Assembly: GCA_021287075.1 (NCBI GenBank)
Contig: JAJTBD010000001.1
Location: forward strand, 186,001-250,000
DNA: 64,000 nt
From: Micrococcales bacterium
Lineage (GTDB): Bacteria > Actinomycetota > Actinomycetes > Actinomycetales > Dermatophilaceae
Reading direction: 5' to 3'
In this document: in pieces, positions 35,752 to 47,000 of the stretch
How positions within the stretch are numbered: the first letter of the stretch is position 1
How the letters are laid out: each line of letters opens with the position of its first letter
Notes under the pieces: model-generated
What the model was told of the DNA's origin: nothing
What the model saw: the letters and a program-made list of their open reading frames with translations, nothing else
The model's database searches: none
Program-made: the position numbers and the translations under genes

Positions 35752-36647
35752 GACGCCCCGATCAGTCGATGACCCTCCTCACCGGCTTCATGGAGCGGCC
35801 CCTCGACCCGAGCTATGCCGCGGCCGCCGACGCACGTGAGGCAGCCGGTATGCCGCGTGGCACCAGCTCGCGCACCCCTCTCGTCGTCATCACGGCAGTC
35901 CTGCTCGGCCTGCTGTTCTCCGTGGCCGCCGCCACGCTTAACCGCTCCCTGCCCGGCACCGCCACCGCGCGGGAGGAGTTGGCCGCCCAGGTGGCCGCCA
36001 GCCAGGCGGCCGCCGACCGGCGCCGCGCCGCGGTCCAGCAGACCCAGGCCGAGATCGACCGGGTCCGGGCCGCCCAGCTCGCGACCGCCAACCAGGGCGC
36101 GCTGACCCAGGAGGTCGCCGCCCTGGAGCTGCGGGCCGACGCCGTGGCCGTGACCGGCCCGGGGATGGTCCTGACCCTCGACGACGCCCCCGGGGGAGCC
36201 GACTCGGCCGACGGCGACCCGCGCACCGGCGCCCAGGCCGACGGCAAGGTGCTGGCGCGTGACGTGCAGCTCGCGGTCAACGGACTGTGGGCAGCCGGCG
36301 CGGAGGCGGTCGCGGTCAACGGCCAGCGGCTGTCCGCCCGCTCGGCCATCCGCTTCGCCGGCGACGCGATCCTGGTCAACTACCGTCCGCTCGCCCGGCC
36401 CTATGTCATCTCCGCGATCGGCGACCCGGGCCGGCTGCCGGCCGACTTCGCCGAGGGGCCGGGAGGCAGCTATGTCCAGGCCCTCGCCGACAGCTTCGGG
36501 GTGCAGGTGAGCACCAAGCGCTCCGAGAGCCTCACCCTGCCCGCCGCCCACATCACGACCGAGCTGGCCGAGCCGACGGGAGCGCCCACAGGCGCGGCCG
36601 GCAAGGCATCATTGAGCCCCAACCCCACCCCGGAGGACCCATCGTGA
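35748..36647 (+). CDS. DUF881 family membrane-anchored protein
   Basis: A 299-residue protein with one membrane segment (about 43-65), then a coiled-coil stretch (ATAREELAAQVAASQAAADR) and the DUF881 domain: MVLTLDDAP, LARDVQLAVNGLWAAGAEAV, SAIRFAGDAILVN and PYVISAIGDPGRL. The function is unknown; paralogues in this locus are conserved in actinomycetes (Rv1823). ATG overlaps the pgsA stop. Confidence 0.88.
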   Translation: MRRPDQSMTLLTGFMERPLDPSYAAAADAREAAGMPRGTSSRTPLVVITAVLLGLLFSVAAATLNRSLPGTATAREELAAQVAASQAAADRRRAAVQQTQAEIDRVRAAQLATANQGALTQEVAALELRADAVAVTGPGMVLTLDDAPGGADSADGDPRTGAQADGKVLARDVQLAVNGLWAAGAEAVAVNGQRLSARSAIRFAGDAILVNYRPLARPYVISAIGDPGRLPADFAEGPGGSYVQALADSFGVQVSTKRSESLTLPAAHITTELAEPTGAPTGAAGKASLSPNPTPEDPS

Positions 36648-36976
36648 TTCCCGCACTCGGCCTGCTCGCCGGCGTGCTGATCGGCATCTTCTTGCAGCCG
36701 GACGTGCCCGTCTGGCTCCAGCCCTATCTGCCCATCGCCGTGATCGCCGCACTCGACGCCGTCTTCGGCGCAGTGCGGGCCGTGCTCGACGGGATCTTCA
36801 ACGACAAGGTGTTTGTCGTCTCCTTCCTCTCCAACGTGGTGGTGGCGGCATTCATCGTCTTCCTCGGCGACAAACTGGGCGTGGGGACCCAGCTGTCCAC
36901 CGGTGTCGTGGTCGTCCTCGGGGTGCGGATCTTCTCCAACGTCGCCTCGATCCGCCGACACCTGTTCAGCGCATGA
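36644..36976 (+). CDS. sbp: Small basic membrane protein (DUF1290, Sbp)
   Basis: A 110-residue protein with three membrane segments: IPALGLLAGVLIGIFLQ, YLPIAVIAALDAVFGAVRA and VVVAAFIVFLGDKLG with a following helix. The AALDAVFGAVRA and DKVFVVSF phrases are typical of the small basic protein family that sits between two DUF881 genes (Rv1824). GTG start overlaps the preceding stop, with GGAGG upstream. Confidence 0.88.
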   Translation: MIPALGLLAGVLIGIFLQPDVPVWLQPYLPIAVIAALDAVFGAVRAVLDGIFNDKVFVVSFLSNVVVAAFIVFLGDKLGVGTQLSTGVVVVLGVRIFSNVASIRRHLFSA

Positions 36977-37779
36977 GCGAGCCGACCCCCGACGAGCGGG
37001 CCACCGAGGTCCACGACCCCACCCTTCCCGAGCGCGGGGTGACCGGCCGACGTGCCTGGCAGACGCTCTTCCGGGTGGCCCGCCCGCGCGCCACCCGGGC
37101 CAACATCTTCGCCGCCCTCCTGGCCCTGGCGCTCGGCTTCGCCCTGGCGACCCAGGTGCGCTCCACCACCAACGCCGGTCTGGAGACGCTGCGGGAGCCC
37201 GAGCTGATCCGCATCCTCGACGACGTCAACGAGGAGGACCAGCGCCTCCAGGCCGAGCAGCGCACCCTCGAGGCCCAGCGCGACCGCCTCCTCAGCGGCC
37301 AGGGCTCCAGCGACGAAGCCGTGCGCTCCGCCCAGGAGCGGGCCCGCAGCCTGGGCGTGCTCGCCGGCACCACAACGGCCTCCGGGCCAGGCATGACCAT
37401 GACCATCCCGGATCCCAGCCACCAGGTGACGGCCGCCAATCTGCTCGACGCCCTCGAGGAACTGCGCGACGCAGGTGCGGAGGCGGTGCAGATCGGGTCC
37501 GTCCGGGTCGTGGCGAGCACCCACTTCACCGACGCCGAGGGCGGCGTCTCCATCTCGGGCAAGCTCGTCGCCCCGCCATATGTGTTCACGGTGATCGGTG
37601 ACCCGGCCACCATGTCGGCCGCGATGGACATCCCCGGCGGGGTACGGGAGTCCATGCGCCGCCTGGGGACCGAGGCGACGATCGTCAGCAAGCGCAGCCT
37701 CACCGTGACCGCATTGCACCAGCCGATGGCCCGTCGCTACGCTCGCCCGGTCCCGAGTCCCTCGCCCACATCGTCCTGA
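36973..37779 (+). CDS. DUF881 family membrane-anchored protein, second copy
   Basis: A 268-residue paralogue of the gene at 35748: membrane segment at about 41-60, coiled coil (LIRILDDVNEEDQRLQAEQR), and a DUF881 domain with GMTMTIPDPSHQ, AANLLDALEELRDAGAEAVQ and PPYVFTVIGDP. Corresponds to Rv1825. ATG overlaps the sbp stop. Confidence 0.88.
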   Translation: MSEPTPDERATEVHDPTLPERGVTGRRAWQTLFRVARPRATRANIFAALLALALGFALATQVRSTTNAGLETLREPELIRILDDVNEEDQRLQAEQRTLEAQRDRLLSGQGSSDEAVRSAQERARSLGVLAGTTTASGPGMTMTIPDPSHQVTAANLLDALEELRDAGAEAVQIGSVRVVASTHFTDAEGGVSISGKLVAPPYVFTVIGDPATMSAAMDIPGGVRESMRRLGTEATIVSKRSLTVTALHQPMARRYARPVPSPSPTSS

Positions 37780-37828
37780 CCGGGCGCTAGCCTGTGGCCA
37801 CACCATCCGCACTTGTTGAAGGAGCGTC

Positions 37829-38218
37829 ATGAGCGACCTGCAGTACCCCGATGACCTGCGGTACACCGAGGACCACGAGTGGGTGCGAGCCGGCAACGAT
37901 GGCACGGTGCGCATCGGCATCACGGCCTTCGCCCAGGACGCGCTCGGCGATGTCGTCTATGTCAGCCTCCCCGGCGTGGGCGACACCCTGGCGGCTGGTG
38001 ACTCCTGCGGCGAGGTCGAGTCGACCAAGTCCGTGAGCGACATCTACTCGCCGCTGGCCGGCGAGGTCACCGCTGTCAACGACGCGCTCGAGAGCTCGCC
38101 TGAGCTGGTCAACACCGACCCCTATGGCGACGGCTGGATGTACGAGCTGCAGATCGAGGACGCGGCTGCGCTGGACGCGCTGATGGACTCCGCGGCATAC
38201 ACCCAGAGCCTGAGCTGA
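37829..38218 (+). CDS. gcvH: Glycine cleavage system H protein
   Basis: Lipoyl shuttle of the glycine cleavage system; works with GcvP, encoded at 41071. The 129-residue protein contains HEWVRAGNDGTVRIGITAFA and the lipoylation site GEVESTKSVSDIYSPL with K67. AAGGAG lies 6 bases before ATG. gcvT and the lipoamide dehydrogenase are not in the window. In the order Rv1825-gcvH-garA it precedes the FHA gene. Confidence 0.96.
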   Translation: MSDLQYPDDLRYTEDHEWVRAGNDGTVRIGITAFAQDALGDVVYVSLPGVGDTLAAGDSCGEVESTKSVSDIYSPLAGEVTAVNDALESSPELVNTDPYGDGWMYELQIEDAAALDALMDSAAYTQSLS

Positions 38219-38258
38219 GACCGGGGTCGCCCGCGCGCCCCATCGCCACCAAGTCGTC

Positions 38259-38293
38259 TAGGGTGGACCCGTGCCTAACGGCACGGGTCCACC
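38259..38293 (+). promoter_or_regulatory. -10 box and 14-bp hairpin ahead of garA
   Basis: TAGGGT (38259-38264) is followed by a perfect inverted repeat, GGTGGACCCGTGCC (38262-38275) and complement (38280-38293), loop TAAC. It could terminate gcvH transcription or shape the garA leader; the -10 box overlaps its left arm. Confidence 0.5.
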
Positions 38294-38315
38294 AGATCTA
38301 TCGGAGGGATGCTGA
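38271..38315 (+). CDS. Possible leaderless leader peptide upstream of garA
   Basis: GTG 38271 follows a TAGGGT box by 6 bases, the same geometry as the leaderless genes here. It would encode 14 residues (VPNGTGPPDLSEGC) and stop 2 bases before the garA ATG. Speculative: no homologue known to me. Confidence 0.3.
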   Translation: MPNGTGPPDLSEGC

Positions 38316-38317
38316 CC

Positions 38318-38779
38318 ATGAGCGACATCGAGCGTGATGGACGCGACGAGCCCCGTGAGTCCTCGGGGCCCAACACCGCGCGCCTGACCGGCATCCCGTC
38401 CGCCGACGCCGTCGAGGCCGGTGCCGAGCTCGACATGTCGATCGCCCGCGCCAACCAGGCGACCGTCGACGCGCTGCGCGCCGGCACCGCACTGCTCGTG
38501 GTGCTGCGCGGCCCCAACACCGGTGCCCGCTTCCTCCTCGACGACGAGGAGGTGACCTCGGGTCGTCACCCCGAGAGCGACATCTTCCTCGACGATGTGA
38601 CCGTCTCCCGGCGACACGCGACCTTCCACCGCGAGGGCGACAGCTTCAGCGTCAGCGATGCCGGCTCGCTCAACGGCACCTATGTCAACCGCGAGCGCAT
38701 CGACACGATCACCCTCCAGACCGGTGACGAGGTCCAGATCGGCAAGTTCCGCCTGGTGTTCTACGCAGGGAAGGCCTGA
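38318..38779 (+). CDS. garA: FHA domain protein, GarA/OdhI homologue
   Basis: GarA inhibits 2-oxoglutarate dehydrogenase and redirects carbon at the glutamate node, switched by Ser/Thr kinase phosphorylation of an N-terminal ETTS motif. The 153-residue protein has the full FHA domain (VTSGRHPESDIFLDD, VTVSRRHATFHREGD, SLNGTYVNRERID, DEVQIGKFRLVF). Its N-terminus (MSDIERDGRDEPRESSG ... NTARLTGIPSADAVE) has no ETTS. ATG 38318 is chosen because GGAGGG lies about 10 bases before it; ATG 38309 is too close to that site. Confidence 0.88.
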   Translation: MSDIERDGRDEPRESSGPNTARLTGIPSADAVEAGAELDMSIARANQATVDALRAGTALLVVLRGPNTGARFLLDDEEVTSGRHPESDIFLDDVTVSRRHATFHREGDSFSVSDAGSLNGTYVNRERIDTITLQTGDEVQIGKFRLVFYAGKA

Positions 38780-38788
38780 GCCACTCCC

Positions 38789-39496
38789 GTGCCTGGCCGA
38801 CGTCGCGGCTCGATGACCATCGGGTCGGTGCTGAAGAACCTGCAGGACGAGTTCCCCGACATCTCGATCTCCAAGATCCGCTTCCTCGAGGCGGAGGGGC
38901 TCGTGACGCCCGAGCGCACGCCGTCGGGCTATCGCACCTTCACTGCCAAGGATGTCGAGCGGCTGCGCTTCATCCTCACGGCGCAGCGTGACCGCTTCTG
39001 GCCGCTGAAGGTCATCCGCGAGGCACTGGACGCGATGGACCGCGGCCTGACCGATCCCGGGGCCGCCCTGGGCGAGCGGCCTCGCCCTCCCGCCCCCGCG
39101 GACGACCCCGACCTCCCCGGCGCCGAGGCCCTGGCCGCTCCGCCCGAGCTGCGGCTGACCCGGGCCGAGCTGATGGACTCGGCAGGCCTGGACGACCGCG
39201 CGCTGGAGTCCCTGATCACCTTCGGGCTGCTGCGCGCCAGTGCTGACGGCCACTTCGACGACGCCGCCCTCGCGATCGCGCACGCCTCGGCCGCCCTGGC
39301 CAGGTTCGGACTGGAGCCGAGGCACCTGCGCCCCTTCCGGACGGCCGCCGACCGCGAGATCGGCCTGGTGCAGTTCGCGGCCGGGGCGCCGCGTGCCAGC
39401 GAGGAGGAGCTCGCGGCCAGGACCGCCGAGGTGCTGAGGCAGTGCCTCGCCCTGCACACCGCCCTGGTCAAGGCCGGGCTGCGCGCCGGCTCCTGA
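38789..39496 (+). CDS. ftsR: MerR-family regulator, FtsR-like
   Basis: A 235-residue transcription factor with a MerR winged helix (MTIGSVLKNLQDEFPDISIS, SKIRFLEAEGLVTPERTPSG, YRTFTAKDVERLRFILTAQR) and an effector-less C-terminal part. Position after garA matches Rv1828 and corynebacterial FtsR, which activates ftsZ; that role is inferred from synteny. Start GTG 38789 is 9 bases past the garA stop; ATG 38813 is an alternative. Confidence 0.87.
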   Translation: MPGRRRGSMTIGSVLKNLQDEFPDISISKIRFLEAEGLVTPERTPSGYRTFTAKDVERLRFILTAQRDRFWPLKVIREALDAMDRGLTDPGAALGERPRPPAPADDPDLPGAEALAAPPELRLTRAELMDSAGLDDRALESLITFGLLRASADGHFDDAALAIAHASAALARFGLEPRHLRPFRTAADREIGLVQFAAGAPRASEEELAARTAEVLRQCLALHTALVKAGLRAGS

Positions 39497-39547
39497 GCCG
39501 TCGAGGCAGTAGGGCGCCGGGGATGTCGGCGCCCGCCGGGTCCGGGG

Positions 39548-39553
39548 TAGCGT
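39548..39553 (+). promoter_or_regulatory. -10 box TAGCGT, leaderless promoter of the DUF151 gene
   Basis: TAGCGT ends 7 bases before GTG 39561 and favours it over GTG 39552, which overlaps the box. Confidence 0.55.
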
Positions 39554-39560
39554 GGAGAGC

Positions 39561-40064
39561 GTGAAGCCGCTCGATGTCCTCGGTGTCCGAGTTGAGATGC
39601 CCACCAACCAGCCGGTCGTCCTCCTCCAGGAGCGCGGCGGAGACCGCTGTCTGCCGATCTGGATCGGGGCCGCGGAGGCCACGGCCATCGCCTACGCACA
39701 GCAGGGGATAGACCCGCCCCGCCCGCTCACCCACGACCTGCTCAAGAACGTCCTCGAGGCGCTCGACCACGAGCTGACCCAGGTGCGCATCGTGGCACTG
39801 GAGGAGGGGGTCTTCTACGCCACCCTGGTCGTGGACGACGATGTCGAGATCGACTCCCGGTCCTCCGACGCCATCGCCCTCGCGCTGCGCACCGGCACGC
39901 CGATCGTGGCACCCGAGGAGCTGATCGAGAGCGCCGGTGTGGCCCTCGACGCCGACACGCAGGAGTCTGGGGCCGAGGACGAGGTCGAGCGTTTCAAGGA
40001 GTTCCTCGATCATGTCTCCGCCGCGGATTTCGAGAACCCGGAGGCCCCCGAGGGGCGCGACTGA
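39561..40064 (+). CDS. DUF151 bifunctional nuclease family protein
   Basis: A 167-residue protein with the family phrases PVVLLQERGGDRCLPIWIG, EATAIAYAQQGIDPPRPLTH, and DSRSSDAIALALRTGTPI. Plant and some bacterial members have been reported as RNases/DNases; the role in bacteria is unclear. Corresponds to Rv1829. The end carries an acidic tail. Confidence 0.88.
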   Translation: MKPLDVLGVRVEMPTNQPVVLLQERGGDRCLPIWIGAAEATAIAYAQQGIDPPRPLTHDLLKNVLEALDHELTQVRIVALEEGVFYATLVVDDDVEIDSRSSDAIALALRTGTPIVAPEELIESAGVALDADTQESGAEDEVERFKEFLDHVSAADFENPEAPEGRD

Positions 40065-40145
40065 GCACAAAATCAAACCGTCATCTAGACCTTTACTGTT
40101 ACTGATGTGACGACGACACGCCGATATCGAACCGTCAGGGGTTAA

Positions 40146-40175
40146 TTGACGCGGAGGTGTCCGGAGTCCTACCGT
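40146..40175 (+). promoter_or_regulatory. Sigma-70-type promoter of the second MerR gene
   Basis: TTGACG (40146-40151), 18 bases, TACCGT (40170-40175), in a 175-base gap that is unusually AT-rich for this window. The message would have a 5' leader of about 60 bases ending in GGAGG, so unlike its neighbours this gene is not leaderless. Confidence 0.55.
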
Positions 40176-40239
40176 CGACCCATCAGGTCCAGTTACGGTC
40201 GTGTAGTTACACGCCCGTGCACCGCAAACGGAGGCAGCA

Positions 40240-40815
40240 GTGAACGCAGGCATCGAGGCTCGCGAGACGGTGACGGTCCCCGTCGCCGCGCAGGGGCTGC
40301 TGTTCACCGACGCCCTGCCCGAGCTGAGCGAGGACATCGGCTACCGCGGGCCGACGGCCTGCAAGGCGGCCGGCATCACCTACCGCCAGCTCGACTACTG
40401 GGCGCGCACCGGTCTGGTCGAGCCGTCCGTGCGCAGCGCGACCGGCTCCGGCACCCAGCGTCTCTATGGCTTCCGCGACATCCTCGTCCTCAAGGTCGTC
40501 AAGCGCCTGCTCGACACCGGGGTCTCCCTCCAGCAGATCCGGGTCGCCATCCAGGCCCTGCGCGACCGCGGCGTCGAGGATCTCGCCGGCATCACCCTCA
40601 TGAGCGATGGCGCCTCGGTCTATGAGTGCACCTCCGCCGACGAGGTGATCGACCTGGTCCAGGGCGGCCAGGGCGTCTTCGGCATCGCCGTCGGCCGGGT
40701 CTGGCGCGAGGTCGAGGGCGAGCTGTCCGAGCTGCCCAGTGAGCGCACCGAGGACGCGGCCATCGCCTCCGGCGACGACGAGCTGAGCCAGCGGCGCCGC
40801 TCCCGGCTCGCCTGA
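40240..40815 (+). CDS. MerR-family regulator (Rv1830-like)
   Basis: A 191-residue regulator with DIGYRGPTACKAAGITYRQL, YWARTGLVEPSVRSATGSGT, QRLYGFRDILVLKVVKRLLD and GVSLQQIRVAIQALRDRG. GTG start with GGAGG 5 bases upstream. It lies between DUF151 and gcvP as in mycobacteria, where the homologue has been linked to cell division and drug tolerance; its target here is unknown. Confidence 0.88.
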   Translation: MNAGIEARETVTVPVAAQGLLFTDALPELSEDIGYRGPTACKAAGITYRQLDYWARTGLVEPSVRSATGSGTQRLYGFRDILVLKVVKRLLDTGVSLQQIRVAIQALRDRGVEDLAGITLMSDGASVYECTSADEVIDLVQGGQGVFGIAVGRVWREVEGELSELPSERTEDAAIASGDDELSQRRRSRLA

Positions 40816-40830
40816 CCCGCACACCGCTGC

Positions 40831-40866
40831 GACCCGCCACCGACTGGTGGCGGGTCGTCCCGTTTG
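40831..40866 (+). terminator. Terminator after the MerR gene
   Basis: 11-bp perfect stem GACCCGCCACC / GGTGGCGGGTC, loop GACT, followed by GTCCCGTTTGT. Confidence 0.75.
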
Positions 40867-40910
40867 TGGGCTCCCCACCTGCGGTAGATTGACTGGCGCT
40901 GCTCACCCCG

Positions 40911-40985
40911 CGTGGGAGAGTCCCCGGCCAGCCGGGGCGCCGAAGGGGCAAACTCCCCGGAACCTCTCAGGCACCCAGGACCACG
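40911..40985 (+). promoter_or_regulatory. Glycine riboswitch, single aptamer, upstream of gcvP
   Basis: The conserved core is visible: GGGAGAG (40914), GCGCCGAAGGGGCAA (40937), CCCCGGAACCTCTCAGGCA (near 40955), CCAGGACCACG, with P1 pairing CGTGG to CCACG. CACCTCTGG and CAGAGG downstream (40996-41031) could form the ghost-aptamer helix known from singlet glycine riboswitches. A -10 box TAGATT lies at 40885. Glycine binding presumably turns gcvP on. Confidence 0.87.
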
Positions 40986-41070
40986 CGGATCAGGCACCTC
41001 TGGAGGCGGGCGTCCCGCTGTCGACAGAGGGGGAGGCGTCCAGCTCGTGCCCGCTCGACCCAGGAGCCTC

Positions 41071-43962
<2,892 letters not shown>

Positions 43963-43970
43963 CTCGCTCG

Positions 43971-44030
43971 GCGGCCGAGCAGCGCAGCGCAGCGCTCGAG
44001 GCGCGGCGGCCGAGCAGCACAGCGCTCGAG
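43971..44030. repeat. Imperfect direct repeat between gcvP and sbcC
   Basis: GCGGCCGAGCAGC(G/A)CAGCG..CTCGAG occurs twice (43971-44000 and 44006-44030); the first copy carries an extra CAGCG unit. Each copy is itself partly palindromic. Confidence 0.6.
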
Positions 44031-44068
44031 CCTGAGGGCGCCCTCCGGACCGGGGGGGCGCCCTCAGG
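44031..44068. terminator. Bidirectional terminator between gcvP and sbcC
   Basis: 13-bp perfect stem CCTGAGGGCGCCC / GGGCGCCCTCAGG with a 12-base loop. Its right arm includes the sbcC stop codon. Confidence 0.65.
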
Positions 44069-47000
44069 CGGCGTCGGTGCCCTCGCGGCCCGCATCCGTG
44101 GCGTCGTGGCTGGCGTCGGTGCCGTCGTGGCTGGCATCCGTGCCGTCGTGGCGCACGCGGACACTCGAGCCCTGAGGGGTCTTGGCGACCTCGATCTGCA
44201 CGGGGATGCGCAGGCGCAGGTCGCCGACGTGGCTGACGACTCCCACCGCCCGGCCGCCAGACCGGAGCGTGTCGAGCACGGCCATGACCTCCTCCAGGCG
44301 CTCCTCGTCGAGCGTGCCGAAGCCCTCGTCGATGAAGAGGGTCTGGAGGTCGAAGCCGCCTGCCTCCTCGCGCACCGCGTCGGCCAGGCCGAGCGCCAGG
44401 GACAGCGAGACCATGAAGGACTCGCCACCGGAGAGGGTGGAGGTGTCACGGCTGTGGCCGGTCCAGCGGTCTCGGACCGCGAGGCCAAGCCCGGCCCGGC
44501 TGCGCCGGTTGGCCGGGGTGTCGTCGTATTCGAGCTCGTAGCGGCCATCGCCCATCGTGGCCAGCCGCTCGTTGGACAACGAGACCACGCGCTCGAGCCG
44601 CGCGGCCAGCACATAGGTCGACAGCGCCATCTTGCGGACGTTGTCGCCATGGCCCTGGGTCAGGTCGGCGAGGGCGCTCAGGGCGTGGGACCGCTCCTGA
44701 GCCGGGCCCAGCGACCCCACCTGCGCGCGGATCCGGGCCGCCTGGCTCTGCGCACGGGTCAGTGCCTCGCGCGCAGTGGTCTCCGCGGCCTTGGCCTGGA
44801 GGTGGGCGCGCTTGGTCTCTCGGAGCCGCTCCGTGGCGGCCGCCAGGTCGGGCTCGTCGGCAGCCATCGCAACCGCCACCTCGGCGTCGGCCAGCACATC
44901 CTGGGCCCGGGTCCACTCCCGGTCGTAGGCGCCGATCTGCTCGCGCAGGCCGGTGCGCTCACGCAGGGGGAGGGCAGCCTCCAGCGCCGCTGCCTCGTCG
45001 TCAAAGTCGTTGTCGCGCAGCACCTCTCGCAGCGCCACGGCACGCTCCCGCAGGGTCGCGGACGCAGTCTCGCGGGTCTGGTGTGCGGTGAGGAGCCGCT
45101 CGACGGCCGTGACCGTGGACGTGTGCCCCCGGCGCACGCCCGCAAGGGCCGCGGCCAGCGCGGTGAGCGCCTGCCCCGCCTGGGTGAGGCCGGCGCCGAT
45201 CGCGGCGGCGCGCCGGTCACGAGAGCCGTCGGCGTCGAGCCCTGCTGCCGAGCCCAGCGCCTCGATGGCCTCGCTGACAGCTGCGCGGGCGGCGGCCTCG
45301 TCGGGGACGGCGACGCAACAGCAGTCGCCGCGGTGCTCTGCGAGCTGGCCTCGGAGTCGCAGCAGCTCCTGGGTGGTGGATGCTGCGGCCGCATCGAGGC
45401 CCTCGACGAGCTGGGAGGTGCGGGTCTGCAGGGCGGTGACCTCGGCTGCCGTGGCGCTGGCCTCGTCACGCGCGCGCCCGAGCGCCGCCGTCGCCAGCGA
45501 CAGCTGGCCCGCGGTCTCTGTCAACGACTGCACACGCTCGGTCGCCTCGGCCATTGCCAGGGTGAGCTCTGCGTCGAGTGGCCCCTCGCCGAGCCGGCCC
45601 ACAAGCGTCTCGACCTGCGACTGGTCTCGGGCCAGCGCCGCGCAGGCGCGGGTGTGGCGACTCTCGGCGTCGGCGCGGGCGCCCTCGGCGGCCTCGATCT
45701 GCTCGGGCGTGACACCCGAGTGGCGCTGGGCAGGTGTCGGATGCTGGGTGGACCCGCAGACGGGGCAGGGGCAGCCGTCGTCGAGGGAGGCGGCAAGCTC
45801 ACCGGCCATGTCGGCCAGCCTGGCCTCCTGGAGGCTGACGAGCTGCTCGCGGGCGGTCGTCCAGACCTCGCGGGCGTGCTCGGCGGCCAGCCCTGCACGA
45901 GCGGCCGAGTCGCGGGCCTCTGCCAGCTGGGCCAGCAGGGAGGTGCGCTCGGCGAGTGAGGCCAGCGCCGACTTGGCGGAGACCAGTGCGAGGGCTGCCT
46001 CGCGGGAGCGCTCCGCGGTCGCGCTGTGGGCGGCGATCTCGTCGGCGATGGTACGACGTCGGGACTCCAATGCCTCGAACGTGCTTGCCGCAGAGAGGAT
46101 CTCGTCGGCGTGCCCTGCCCAGGTGTGGGCCTGCTGCGCGGCTGCGGTGGCGGCCCGCCCAGCGAGGAGGATGGGGTCGCTGTGGCTGCGCGCAGCGCCC
46201 AGCTGCTCAGCGAGAAGGGCAGCCGTGCCGGGCGTGAGGGTCACGGGCTCGGCGAGGAAGGCAGCCGTTTCGGGCGAGAACGTCGCCAGGTCGCCAGTCA
46301 TGTCGGGCGAGAGGGTCGCAGCGGCGGCGGTGAGGTCGACGCGCTCGGCAAACTCCGCGGTGAGTGTCGACAGGGCCTCGAGGCGGGCCGTGGCAAGACG
46401 CTCGCCGGCGTCGCTCGCGTCGTCTGAAGCCGCCCGCTGGAGACCGATCGCCGCGTCGCAGCACGCAGACCGGTCGGCGGCCTCGAGGCGGGCCCGCAGG
46501 GCATCTGTCGCCGCCGCGCCCTCGGCCATCTCGTCGAGCAGCAGCGAGGCACGGCGGCCGCGCGTCTGGAGCTCGGCGGTGCGCCGCGCCGCGGACTCCT
46601 GGGTCGTCGCCGTGGCCTCGTCGAGCGACGCAGCGTCGAGCACGGCCTGAGCGAGCCCGGCCAGCTCCTCGAGCTGGCCGAGGGTGCCGTCGAGGGCTGC
46701 CGGGATCTCGGCGATCGGAAGCCCGGTCCAGTCGGTGTCTGCCACGGGGGGCGTCTCGCGCAGCGGGTCGGCATCGACGCTGTGGGGCAGCGCGGCCAGA
46801 CCGTCGCCCAGGGAGCGCAAGGCCTCCTGGAGCCGTGCGGACTCGGCGCGCACCTGCTCGGCGGCCGCACGCCGCTGCTGACCCAGCCATGCCTCCACAT
46901 CGGTGAAGCCAGAGACATCGAAGAGCCGCTGGAGGAGCTGCGCGCGCTCGTCGGCACCGGCACGCAGGAAGGCGGCGAAGTCGCCCTGGGGCAGCATCAC

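Noticed and set aside
43971-44030. CRISPR-like or satellite repeat
   Set aside because: Only two imperfect copies with no regular spacer; there is no CRISPR array or cas gene in the window.
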